NCBI GenBank assembly: GCA_022791735.1
Contig: JAAVZQ010000068.1
Span: 4,841 to 68,840 of the forward strand
Source of the DNA: Clostridia bacterium
GTDB taxonomy: Bacteria > Bacillota > Clostridia > TANB77 > CAG-508
DNA: 64,000 bases
Direction: 5' to 3'
Below the pieces are notes generated by a model. The model was not told the DNA's origin, ran no database searches, and saw only the letters and a list, made by a program, of their open reading frames with translations. How positions within the stretch are numbered: the first letter of the stretch is position 1; the number at the start of each line of letters is the position of its first letter. This document shows positions 17,681-26,627 of the stretch, piece by piece. A program made the translations under genes and the position numbers.

Positions 17681-18129
17681 ATGAGTACTATTGCTAAAAA
17701 TCCAGTTGCTAGACACAATTATGAAATAATCGATACACTTGAAGCTCGGCATTATTTTATCTGGTACTGAGATTAAGTCTATAAGAAATGGAAAAGTTAA
17801 TTTGAAAGATAGTTATGCTTCTATTAAAAATGGTGAAGCTTTTGTATATAACATGCACATTGGACATTATGAGCACGGAAATATACAAAATAAAGATCCC
17901 CTTCGTAATCGTAAACTACTTTTAAATAAACGTGAGATAAATAAACTTATACGGTATGGTGCAACAGAAAGGATACTCTTTAATTCCAATTAGCTTGTAT
18001 TTTAAGCGAAATTTTGTTAAAGTAGAACTTGGTATAGGTCGTGGAAAAAAACTTTATGATAAAAGGCAGGATATGGCTAAAAAAGAGTCTGAAAGAAGAA
18101 TTGAAAGAGCAATGAAGCAAAACTTTTGA
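17681..18129 (+). CDS. smpB: SsrA-binding protein SmpB (two CGGN +1 sites, plus strand)
   Basis: Binds tmRNA for ribosome rescue. From the ATG at 17681: MSTIAKNPVARHNYEIIDTLEAGIILSGTEIKSIRNGKVNLKDSYA, NMHIGHYEHGN, DPLRNRKLLL, then LIGMVQQKGYSLIPISLYFKRNFVKVELGIGRGKKLYDKR. Two sites: 17747-17749 (GCT-CGGC) gives the conserved EAGI; 17952-17954 (ATA-CGGT) gives LIG. 149 codons after two skips. This is the only affected gene on the plus strand, showing the effect follows the coding strand and not a sequencing direction. Confidence 0.95.
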
Positions 18130-18155
18130 CAATTTTTGTACAAATATGGTATAAT
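18126..18155 (+). promoter_or_regulatory. strong sigma-A-type promoter overlapping the smpB stop
   Basis: TTGACA at 18126-18131 and perfect TATAAT at 18150-18155, 18-nt spacer, 57 nt before the next gene. Confidence 0.7.
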
Positions 18156-18212
18156 ATATTGATGTTTTACTTAAAGTGGTAAAGCAATTTTTGCAAAAAA
18201 GGAGTTCTTAAC

Positions 18213-18515
18213 ATGGATGACATCAAAGGCACACCCTTAAGCGGAGGTATCACTGGCACTATCGACTGCACATCTCAAAAAGGAAAGGTTTTCGAAGTCG
18301 AAGTATGCACCAATGATGATGCTAGGTTCTCGATTATTATCCCTGAGGAATATATGTATATCGTGAACCGGGCAATCGAGTATGTTGGCACCCTCTCTGG
18401 TATGCAAGCCAATGTGGACTTCGAAAAACACGAGCTCAAAGTTCTCATATTCAAAGGGCTTTACATCGGGATGTATTACAGCTCCGCCGACCGTATTGGC
18501 GAGGATATCGCTTAA
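18213..18515 (+). CDS. 100-aa hypothetical protein of foreign composition
   Basis: MDDIKGTPLSGGITGTIDCTSQKGKVFEVEV, then CTNDDARFSIIIPEEYMYIVNRAIEYVGTLSGMQANVDFEKHELKVLIFKGLYIGMYYSSADRIGEDIA. AAAGGAG precedes the ATG. No family recognised; looks like a soluble alpha/beta protein. Base composition and codon use (ATC, CTC, GGC, TCC) differ sharply from neighbours. CGG occurs in frame (AAC CGG GCA) and must be read Arg, since skipping the C destroys the sequence. Own promoter and terminator. Likely recent transfer. Confidence 0.65.
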   Translation: MDDIKGTPLSGGITGTIDCTSQKGKVFEVEVCTNDDARFSIIIPEEYMYIVNRAIEYVGTLSGMQANVDFEKHELKVLIFKGLYIGMYYSSADRIGEDIA

Positions 18516-18531
18516 TACACAAAAGCAAAAA

Positions 18532-18568
18532 CGTTACGCTGGAATTTTTTCGGCGTAACGCTTTTTTT
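18532..18568 (+). terminator. intrinsic terminator
   Basis: CGTTACGC ... GGCGTAACG stem followed by a T-run, just after the 18213 gene. Confidence 0.8.
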
Positions 18569-18572
18569 GTTT

Positions 18573-19502
18573 TTATGCTTTATCACTTGAACCAAACACA
18601 TCTCTTATTTTATGCTGTACTGTTTCTTTTACTTTTTCTCTACCTGGTGTTAGGTATTTTCTAGGATCAAAAGCTGATGGTTCTTCTGCAAATATTTTTC
18701 TTATTTCTGATGTCATTGCAAGTCTTAAGTCTGTATCTACATTTATTTTTGATACTCCCCTTAGTCCTGCCTCATGTAACATTTCATCTGGTACACCTTT
18801 TGCTCCTGGTATGTCCGCTCCATATTTGTTGCAAGTTTCAACAAGTTCTGGTATTACTGTTGATGCTCCATGTAATACAATTGGTGTATTTGGCAATTTT
18901 TCTTTTACTTTTTCTAATATATCAAATCTAAGCTTTGCTTCTCCTTTGAATTTATATGCACCATGGCTTGTACCAATTGCTATTGCAAGCGAGTCGCATC
19001 CTGTTCTTTCTACAAATTCTTTTGCTTCATCTGGATTTGTAAACATCGCGTCATCTGCTGAAACATTGACCTCATCCTCTATTCCTGCAAGCTTACCAAG
19101 TTCTGCTTCTACAACTACTCCTTTTTCATGTGCATAGTCTACTACTTTTTTAGTTAATGCAATATTTTCTTCAAAATCATATTTTGAACCATCTATCATA
19201 ACTGATGTAAATCCTGCATCTATACACATCTTGCATGTTTCAAAGTCTGGTCCATGGTCTAAATGCAAAGCTATTGGAATATTTGTCTCCTCTACTGCTG
19301 CTTCTACCATTTTCATTAAGTAATTAATTCTTGCATATTTTATTGCACTAGATGATGCTTGAAGTATTACTGGCGAATTCTCTTCTTTTGCTGCATCTAC
19401 AATTGCTTGTATAAACTCCATATTATTTACATTAAATGCACCTATTGCAAAGTGCTCCTTCATTGATTTTTCAAACATTTCTTTAGTCGTAACTAATCCC
19501 AT
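18573..19502 (-). CDS. fba: class II fructose-bisphosphate aldolase
   Basis: Zinc-dependent cleavage of fructose 1,6-bisphosphate. 309 aa. Starts MGLVTTKEMFEKSMKEHFAIGAFNVNN; zinc/substrate motifs LHLDHGPDFE (about residue 80), EAELGKLAGIED, GTSHGAYKF and LHGASTV. The C-terminus DPRKYLTPGREKVKETVQHKIRDVFGSS fits the family. Intact. Monocistronic, apart from the gapA operon although in the same pathway. Confidence 0.97.
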   Translation of the reverse strand: MGLVTTKEMFEKSMKEHFAIGAFNVNNMEFIQAIVDAAKEENSPVILQASSSAIKYARINYLMKMVEAAVEETNIPIALHLDHGPDFETCKMCIDAGFTSVMIDGSKYDFEENIALTKKVVDYAHEKGVVVEAELGKLAGIEDEVNVSADDAMFTNPDEAKEFVERTGCDSLAIAIGTSHGAYKFKGEAKLRFDILEKVKEKLPNTPIVLHGASTVIPELVETCNKYGADIPGAKGVPDEMLHEAGLRGVSKINVDTDLRLAMTSEIRKIFAEEPSAFDPRKYLTPGREKVKETVQHKIRDVFGSSDKA

Positions 19503-19549
19503 TACTTATTACCTCCTATTAATATTTATATATTATATTGCTAAAATAA

Positions 19550-19737
19550 TTAATTTAAAGTGAAATTGCGAATGTAGAGTAATCGAGCTAGCAATTCTAA
19601 GTATATTTTATGGAAAGAGTTCACATACCTGTGGAAGGGTGCCATAAAATAGACATAGAATTACTGCGATGATTAGCTCGCCCCGAGCAATAAACGCAAA
19701 ATTAATTATTTTAGCATTGCAAGCTGCTGATTATTGT
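19550..19737. repeat. 190-bp imperfect intergenic palindrome
   Basis: Outer arms GCTAAAATAATTAATTT and AAATTAATTATTTTAGC are a perfect 17-bp inverted repeat. Inner arms include AATCGAGCTA with TAGCTCG and TATTTTATGG with CCATAAAATA. The right flank ATTGCAAGCTGCTGATTATT is the reverse complement of the type 2 end at 2567. Between fba and the deacetylase gene. Confidence 0.7.
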
Positions 19738-19738
19738 T

Positions 19739-20696
19739 TTAATTTAATATATCATAAAAATTTCTAAATATATACCCTTCATTTTTTAAATACTGTATTA
19801 TCTCTGGGAGCGAATCAGCTGTAAGTTGCTTTGTTCCTGCATCATGCATTAGAACTACAATTCTATTTTTACCGATTTTGTGTAAGTTTAAAATCCTTTA
19901 TCAAACTTTCATAAGTTGGTTTTCCTACTGAATCATTAGTCAAACAGTTCCAATCTATATGCAAAACACTATTTTCCTCAAGTAACTCTTTTGCTTCGTT
20001 TTTTACTTTTTTGTATTTGCCACCTACACTGCCACCTGGAAATCTAAACAAATGACTTGAATATTCTTCCATCCCCAAAGCGTCTTTTATTTTTCTTTCA
20101 GTGTTATTATACTCATCTAAAACCGCTTCTTTAGAATTATATATACTTGAATAATTATGCGAATACCCATGATTTGCAATAAAATGCCCTTCTTCATATT
20201 CTTGTTTTACAAGCTCTGGATATAATTCTACTCTACTTCCTAAAACAAAGAAAGTTGCTTTTACTCCTTCATTTCTTAGTATATCTAATATTTGTGGTGT
20301 TACAGTTTTAGATGGTCCATCATCAAAAGTTAGATATACTACTTTTTCTTCGCCTATTACCTCTCCTGTATTCTCATCTTTCTTTTCTTCTTTAAAACTA
20401 TATATATTATTTATTTTCTCTTTCGCCTCATCTGAATACTTAGGTAATTTTGGCTCTGGTGTAGGTTCTGGTGTAGGCTCTACTGTGGCCACATCTTGAT
20501 GTTCATTTTCTTTTTTTGATAATTTGTTAATAAAGATTCCTGCAATTAGCGAAGCTGAAATTACAACTACTGCAAGCGTAATAAAGATTAGCACTTTATT
20601 AAGTGTCTCTTTATTACTTTGCTCTATGCTAATCAATCCTACTCCTAATTTAGCTTTTTCTTCATTTTCCTTTTTTTCTACGTCCAATTTTTTCAC
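19739..20696 (-). CDS. membrane-anchored polysaccharide deacetylase (one CGGN +1 site)
   Basis: NodB-type carbohydrate esterase 4, probably acting on cell-wall glycans outside the membrane. GTG start; short cytoplasmic N-terminus; one membrane helix VLIFITLAVVVISASLIAGIFI (about residues 36-57); Pro/Glu-rich linker; then VVYLTFDDGPSKTVTPQIL, HGYSHNYSS and FRFPGGS. At 19872-19874 AAT-CGG-TAA would stop; CGGT as Gly gives TQNGKNRIVVLMHDAGTKQLTADSLPEIIQYLKNEGYIF, the conserved LMHD...L-IL-GY end. 319 codons after one skip. Confidence 0.92.
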
Positions 20697-20748
20697 CTTT
20701 TATTTCTCTACTATAATACTATTTTGCAATAGCCATATCAAAATGCAA

Positions 20749-23451
20749 CTATTTTTCATTTTTTAGTGTATTTATTTTTAGTAATTTTAAAATTTCAACT
20801 ATCACTAATGGAGAAATAACCAAAACTATTACTTCAAATATATTTTCTTTTGGTAACACTGCTATACTGAATATATCTCTTAAAAATGGTATAAATAGTA
20901 TACTTAAAACTAATACACAAGATACTCCAGTTGCAAGAAGAAGTTTTGAGTTATTAAATATTCCAGTTTTAAATACTGATTTTGCATTATTTCTAATATT
21001 AAATACATGCACAAGTTCAGAAAACGCAAGTACAGCAAATGACATTGTTTGTGCAATTTTTATTCTTTCCGCTTCTGGCATTCCAGAAGTAGAACTTAAA
21101 CCTACTATAAACGCTAAAAGTGTTAAAATTCCTATCATAATTCCTTGGTATACTATTCTATATACCATTCCAGCTGTAAACATCCCTTTTGAATTTTTTC
21201 TAGGCGGTCTATTCATAATATCTGGCTCCTCAGGATCAACTGCAAGTGCAAGTGCTGGAAGTGAATCTGTAACTAAATTAACCCAAAGAATATGCACTGC
21301 AAGTAGCGGTGTTAAGCTTGATACATCACTTATACCAAACCAATCTGCAAATACTGGTGTTAGCATTACTGCTAAAAACAATACTACTACTTCTCCAATA
21401 TTACTTGATAATAAAAATTGTATTACTTTTAGTATATTGTCATAAATTCTTCTACCCTCTTCTACTGCTGTTTCTATGGTTGCAAAATTGTCATCTGTTA
21501 GAATAACATCTGCAGCTTCTTTTGCAACATCTGTACCGAACTTTTCCCATTGCACAGCCAATATCTGCTGTCTTTAGTGCTGGTGCATCATTTACACCGG
21601 TCTCCTGTCATTGCAACTACTTCCCCATTTGCCTTCCATGCTTTTACTATTCTTACCTTATGCTCTGGAGAAACCCTTGCATACACACTATACTTTCTAA
21701 TATTTTTTGTAAGTTCTTCATCTGTCATATTTTCTACATCTTGTCCTGTTATTGCTTCGTCTTCATTCTCTAATATTCCAAGCTCTTTTGCAATTGCTAT
21801 TGCTGTAATCCTGTGGTCTCCTGTAATCATTACTGTTTTTATTCCTGCATTTTTACATTTTTGTACAGCTTCTTTCACTTCTACTCTTGGCGGATCAATC
21901 ATTCCACACATACCAATAAAAGTTAAACCATTTTCAATTTGTTTCATTTCTTCATCTTCTGGTATGTGGTCCATTATTTTATATGCTGATGCCAAAACTC
22001 TTAGCGCATTTCTTGCCATCTCTTCATTTTGCTTATATATCTCTTGCTTATACTCTTCTAGATTTTCTTTTATCCCATCTGCATCTTCATAATTTATACA
22101 TCTTGCAAGTAACTCATCTACTCCACCTTTTGTATATACTACATATTTATCTCCCACTTTATTAACTGTTGTCATCAATTTTCTTTCAGAGTCAAATGGT
22201 AATTCGTTCTTTCTTGGATTTTGGTCTATTGTTTCTTTATCAAATCCAAGTTTAAATCCCATATCTATTAGAGCAGTTTCTGTTGGATCTCCTGTAAGTT
22301 CTCTATCTTCTGCAATTTTTGTATCATTACATAGCATATTTGCATATACTATTTTAGTCTGTAATTCGTTTTTCTCTGCATCTTCTAAGTCATAAGTTTT
22401 GTGGTTATAGAAAAGCTTTTTTACTGTCATTTTGTTTTGTGTAAGTGTTCCTGTTTTATCTGAACATATAACTGATGCACTTCCTAAAGTTTCGACTGCT
22501 GGAAGTTTTTTTACTATCGCATTTTTCTTTGCCATTTTTTGCATACCTATTGCAAGTACTATTGTTGATACTGCTGCCAAGCCTTCTGGTATTGCAGCAA
22601 CTGCTAAACTAACCGCTGTCATAAACATTTGGATTATATCTTTTCCATAAGCAATTCCTATTAGAAATATAACTATACATATCACAAGACATGCTATTCC
22701 AAGTGTTTTTCCTAAACTATTTAGTCTTCTTTGAAGTGGTGTTTCTGTATTTTCTACTTGGTTTATCATATTTGCGATTTTTCCAACTTCTGTTTTCATT
22801 CCAGTAGAAGTTACAATTCCTTTACCTCTACCATAAGTAACCATACTAGAAGAGTGTGCCATATTTATTCTATCTCCTAATGCAACATTTTCATCTTCTA
22901 TTTCTTCTATATTTTTCTCTACTGGCACTGATTCTCCGTGTTAATGCTGCCTCTTGTATTTTTAGGTTTGCAGCTTCTACAAGTCTCAAATCTGCTGGTA
23001 CGTAATCTCCTGTATCAAGTATTACAATATCTCCTGGCACTAGTTCTCTTGCAGGTATAACCCCCACATCTCCATCTCTTAAAACTTTTGTGACATGTGC
23101 ACTCATTTTCTGTAATGCTTCAAGTGATTTTTCTGCTTTATTCTCTTGTACTACTCCAATTATTGCATTCATGATAACTACTATTAGGATAATTATAGAG
23201 TCTGTTATTCCTTCTCCTTCTTTTATTCCAACATAACCTGATACAATTGCTGCAATAATTAATACAATTATCATAAAATCTTTGAACTGATTTAGGAATT
23301 TTACAAATAGACTTTCCTTTTTCTTACCCTCTATTTCATTAAATCCATACTTTTCCCTTTTATTATTTATTTTTTCAGTATTTAGCCCTTTTTCTATGTC
23401 TGTATCTAGCTCCTTCTCTACTTCGGCTATTTTCAAATGAAAATAATTCAT
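20749..23451 (-). CDS. calcium-type P-type cation-transporting ATPase (three CGGN +1 sites)
   Basis: P2A-like pump, about 899 aa: N-terminal domain (KKRE KYGFNEIEGKKKESLFVKFLNQF), A domain with TGES, helix M4 PEGLAAV, phosphorylation motif CSDKTGTLTQNKMT, hinge TGDGVNDAPALK, and C-terminal helices with NLVTDSLPALALAVDPEEPD. Three in-frame CGG: 22936-22938 (ACA-CGGA) supplies the invariant Gly of TGES; 21597-21599 (GAC-CGGT) the Gly of TGDGVNDAP; 21536-21538 (GTT-CGGT) the Gly of GTDVAKEAAD. 900 codons after three skips. The first two glycines are essentially invariant in P-ATPases, which fixes the amino acid read at CGGN. Confidence 0.95.
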
Positions 23452-23527
23452 GTATTTCTTCCTTTCTCTTTAGATTTCATATTTATTATTGTAGCACAAC
23501 CCCATTTTTTATTCAATAAAATATTAA

Positions 23528-23577
23528 AAAAAGAAATGGGAGAAGTGAAAAAACACTTCTCTCATTTCTTTTTTGTG
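23528..23577 (-). terminator. intrinsic terminator of the DEAH helicase gene
   Basis: AAGAAATG-GAGAAGTG / CACTTCTC-CATTTCTT stem with a short A-rich loop, lying just beyond the helicase stop at 23583; A/T runs flank both sides. Confidence 0.7.
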
Positions 23578-23582
23578 CTTTC

Positions 23583-26357
23583 TTACTCTGGTCTACTCAT
23601 CATCTCATGATAATACTCTTTCAAGAACTGAGCATTTTCTTCAAGATTCTCGATGGTAAGTCCACACGCAAGTTCCCTTACAAGGGAATCAAACTCTAAT
23701 TTCATGGATTTTTCGGAGTCTGTCAAAAACTTCTTCCTTTTGCCGGTCTGATGGCTAAACTTGCTTGCAGGATATTCTCTTTCGAATTCAGCTTTAAAGA
23801 TATACTCCAAAGCTTCTTGTGTGCTCGCATCAGCAACGGCTTTGTCCTCTTCTATAACGAGCCTTACATTGTTACCGCTTAAACGTGCACAGACATATAT
23901 GGGTTCAAAAGACAGTTTTTCTCCCATACAATTTATAGTTTCGGAGTATTCTTTTAATAGATCAGACTGATAGAGAAGTGCATTGATACTATCAATACTT
24001 CCTTTGCATCTAATTCGTATCCAGTTTTTAGCTTCTTTAATGCTTTCTGCTTCCGAAAATTTTCTGAATGCATCAAGATTTTCGAATTTTCTGCCAGTCA
24101 AGTTATCTATTATCGTTGCAATTTCTCCATTGTCTAACACGATTTCGTTTTGCTTGATGGTAAAAGCATCTCCTTGCGTCATATAGATATAAGGCAATTC
24201 TGTCTTTCTATCATATCCTACGTTAAACAGCTTTCCATCAAGAGATATCTGCTGCTGCTTTGCTGCAATCCGTGCTTCTCTTGCAAGTCTTTCCTCTCGT
24301 AGCCTTCTTTGCTCTTCTTGCCACATTTGTGCCTCAGCTTCTCTTCTTCTACGGTTTTGCTCGTATATACGCTGTACTTCGGCTTCTCTTCTTAACTGTT
24401 CCTCGTATTTTGCCTTCAGCTCCTGATACTCCGGATGGTCATGCTCAAAAGATACATTTTCTGTAACAAATCTATCATTATAATATGTTGTTACAGTTAC
24501 TTTAACAGTATCTTGAGCAGGATCATATTTAGTATCGGTTCTGTATTCTAATTCACCAGCAAAACGCTCTAAAACGATTTCTTCAGGAACAATTGTTGCA
24601 AATGTAAGCAAGTAAAATTCGGTATCAAATCCAAATCTGTCCTTGCCTGTAACTGTTATTGGGTAACCTGCCAAAAATGCTTCTTGGCTTACACAGCTTT
24701 TGTTGTCTAGTTTTCTCCGAAAACCGCCAGTTGTAAGATACTCATTACTTGTCCATATACTTTGGACATAAATCTCAGGCATACCAGCTAAGACTGACTT
24801 TATGATGGCATCTCTATCAGACTTTGAAGTGCTTTCAATAACTCCGTCTATATCTAACGCCGCACATATCCGCTGAAGATGTTTTTTGGCCTGGTAGTAA
24901 TTGTATCTGTTAATCCCCAGTCTTTTGAAATCATCACGTGTCAGCTTGCTCTGTTCATTCAACTCATTCAGTTTGTTCCATACGTCCAGCTCAGCTAACA
25001 AGTCGCTTTCGCTTTCTTTTGTAAATGTCTGATAACTTCCAACTCCTATTTTGCTATTCTTTTGCAAAAGTCCACCCATGTCGATTATTGCGCAGATTGT
25101 GGCAACTTGTGCAGTTACGCCGTATTTCTCGGCTTCCACAATCATACGTGCCTTATCTGTTGGCATAGGAATTTGGGCTACTTTGTGTCCAATTTCGGTC
25201 ACTTCGCCGTTATCATTCATGCATCCAAGAGCTTCAAGCTTCTTTTTAGCTTCAATAATTGCTTCTTCATCCGGCTGATGGAAAAATTCCATTTTTTCTG
25301 CATCTATTCTCATTGATGCAAATTGAAGAACAGTCTGGTCCAAAAAGCTTCTCTGAATTTCCGGAACTGGATATTCAGGCCTGTCCTCGAAGCTTACATT
25401 AGAACATAAGATGTATTTGCCATCCTTAGTTCTTCCTGCACGCTTCATGCGCTGCTTTAAATCCGCTTGGCTGACATCCAATTCGTCGAAGAACATTACT
25501 CCATTTTTCGCTGTGGGTATAATAGCTTTGCCAGTATCTACAACTGTGTCAATGCCCGGTATAGTTACAGACGTCTGAGCAATCGGAGTTGAAATAATCA
25601 CTTTAGGTCTTGGATAATTATAAAAGCACCGCCGTTGCTCATGATACTCAAGTTCTCCATGAAGGGGCAGAATTTCTGCATTTTCTCCTTCAAGTTTCTC
25701 TATCATGTCACGAACTTGGCTTTTTTTGGCAACAAACGCCAAAACATTATGACCTAATGCAATTTCCTCTCTGATTGTCTTTTCAAAGTCCCACTTGCTT
25801 CTGAGCTCGGTTACGACATTATAAGTCTTTCCGGGAACATTTATAATGCAAGTGTTTTTGCCCAAATAGGTTGCAATTTCCTCAGTTTCCATGGTGGCGC
25901 TCATGATGACTACTTTGGTATTCCACTCATCTGCCACCAGCTTACACCATGCAACAAGCGCCTCTGTCTGATTTGTCCACTCATGGACTTCATCGATGAT
26001 TAGAACTTTCTCTGTGTCTGTATCTTCGCTAAAAATTGCTCTAATCAGTTGAAGTCCATCTGCGCAGTACTCAACGGCCGTATCTCTGGATGCACACTTG
26101 TAGTAGCCCGTCCTATAACCGACTGCTTCTCCAAGTACTACACCCATTTCTTCCGCCACATACTGCGCAAGTGTGATTGCCGAGATTACGCGTGGGTTGG
26201 TTACTATAACTTTCTTAAAACTGTTCATAAGGTACTGGGGTACGAGTGTGGATTTGCCACCGCCTGCTTCAGAACTTATCAGAGTATATTTATGCTCTAA
26301 TACAGCCTTCTGAATTTGACTTTTGAAACTGCTAACTGGTAATAACATTTTGTTCAC
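23583..26357 (-). CDS. DEAH-box HrpA/DHX-like helicase, probably horizontally acquired
   Basis: 924 aa. RecA1 motifs SSEAGGGKSTLVPQ (Walker A), IIDEVHEW (DEVH box) and MSATMET; RecA2 motifs STPIAQTSVTIPGIDTVVDTG and QRMKRAGRTKDGKY. Then a helical domain, a basic coiled coil (REAEVQRIYEQNRRRREAEAQMW) and a C-terminal region of unknown fold. Clearly higher in GC than neighbours, with in-frame CGG used as Arg at several places: RIAAKQ, the FRRKLD motif, LQRICAAL and a CGG-CGG pair in EQRRCF. No shifts. Own transcription unit. Composition and CGG use mark it as foreign; whether the host can express it is open. Confidence 0.88.
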   Translation of the reverse strand: MNKMLLPVSSFKSQIQKAVLEHKYTLISSEAGGGKSTLVPQYLMNSFKKVIVTNPRVISAITLAQYVAEEMGVVLGEAVGYRTGYYKCASRDTAVEYCADGLQLIRAIFSEDTDTEKVLIIDEVHEWTNQTEALVAWCKLVADEWNTKVVIMSATMETEEIATYLGKNTCIINVPGKTYNVVTELRSKWDFEKTIREEIALGHNVLAFVAKKSQVRDMIEKLEGENAEILPLHGELEYHEQRRCFYNYPRPKVIISTPIAQTSVTIPGIDTVVDTGKAIIPTAKNGVMFFDELDVSQADLKQRMKRAGRTKDGKYILCSNVSFEDRPEYPVPEIQRSFLDQTVLQFASMRIDAEKMEFFHQPDEEAIIEAKKKLEALGCMNDNGEVTEIGHKVAQIPMPTDKARMIVEAEKYGVTAQVATICAIIDMGGLLQKNSKIGVGSYQTFTKESESDLLAELDVWNKLNELNEQSKLTRDDFKRLGINRYNYYQAKKHLQRICAALDIDGVIESTSKSDRDAIIKSVLAGMPEIYVQSIWTSNEYLTTGGFRRKLDNKSCVSQEAFLAGYPITVTGKDRFGFDTEFYLLTFATIVPEEIVLERFAGELEYRTDTKYDPAQDTVKVTVTTYYNDRFVTENVSFEHDHPEYQELKAKYEEQLRREAEVQRIYEQNRRRREAEAQMWQEEQRRLREERLAREARIAAKQQQISLDGKLFNVGYDRKTELPYIYMTQGDAFTIKQNEIVLDNGEIATIIDNLTGRKFENLDAFRKFSEAESIKEAKNWIRIRCKGSIDSINALLYQSDLLKEYSETINCMGEKLSFEPIYVCARLSGNNVRLVIEEDKAVADASTQEALEYIFKAEFEREYPASKFSHQTGKRKKFLTDSEKSMKLEFDSLVRELACGLTIENLEENAQFLKEYYHEMMSRPE

Positions 26358-26583
26358 CTCATTGATATAATTAATTTTGGTTTGCTACAATTTAGTCTAT
26401 ACCTTCTTGTATTGCCTTTTGACTTCTCTCCTTCCCATAAAATTAGGTTTTCAAATAAGTTTTCAATGTACTATTTATTATTATGTCATCTTTTTATGTA
26501 AAATGCAATTTTAGCTAATTTAAATCTCATCTAACTTTTACTTAAGAAATGAAGGTATTATGTAATTTATTTTTGCATAATTA

Positions 26584-26606
26584 AAGAGGGCGGTTATACC
26601 GCCCTC
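26584..26606 (-). terminator. intrinsic terminator of the MATE-CLK gene
   Basis: AGAGGGCGGT-TAT-ACCGCCCTCT perfect 10-bp stem; on the minus strand it is followed by TTTAATT, 22 nt past the stop. Confidence 0.75.
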
Positions 26607-26627
26607 TGCTTATGTATCTTAGTTTTA

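Noticed and set aside
17952..17975. A second shift motif at AGG in smpB (GAA-AGG-A)
   Set aside because: The frame actually changes 16 nt earlier at ATA-CGG-T, giving LIGMVQQKGYSLIP; AGG is also read as normal Arg in intact genes such as tpiA (QVRLGLEG).
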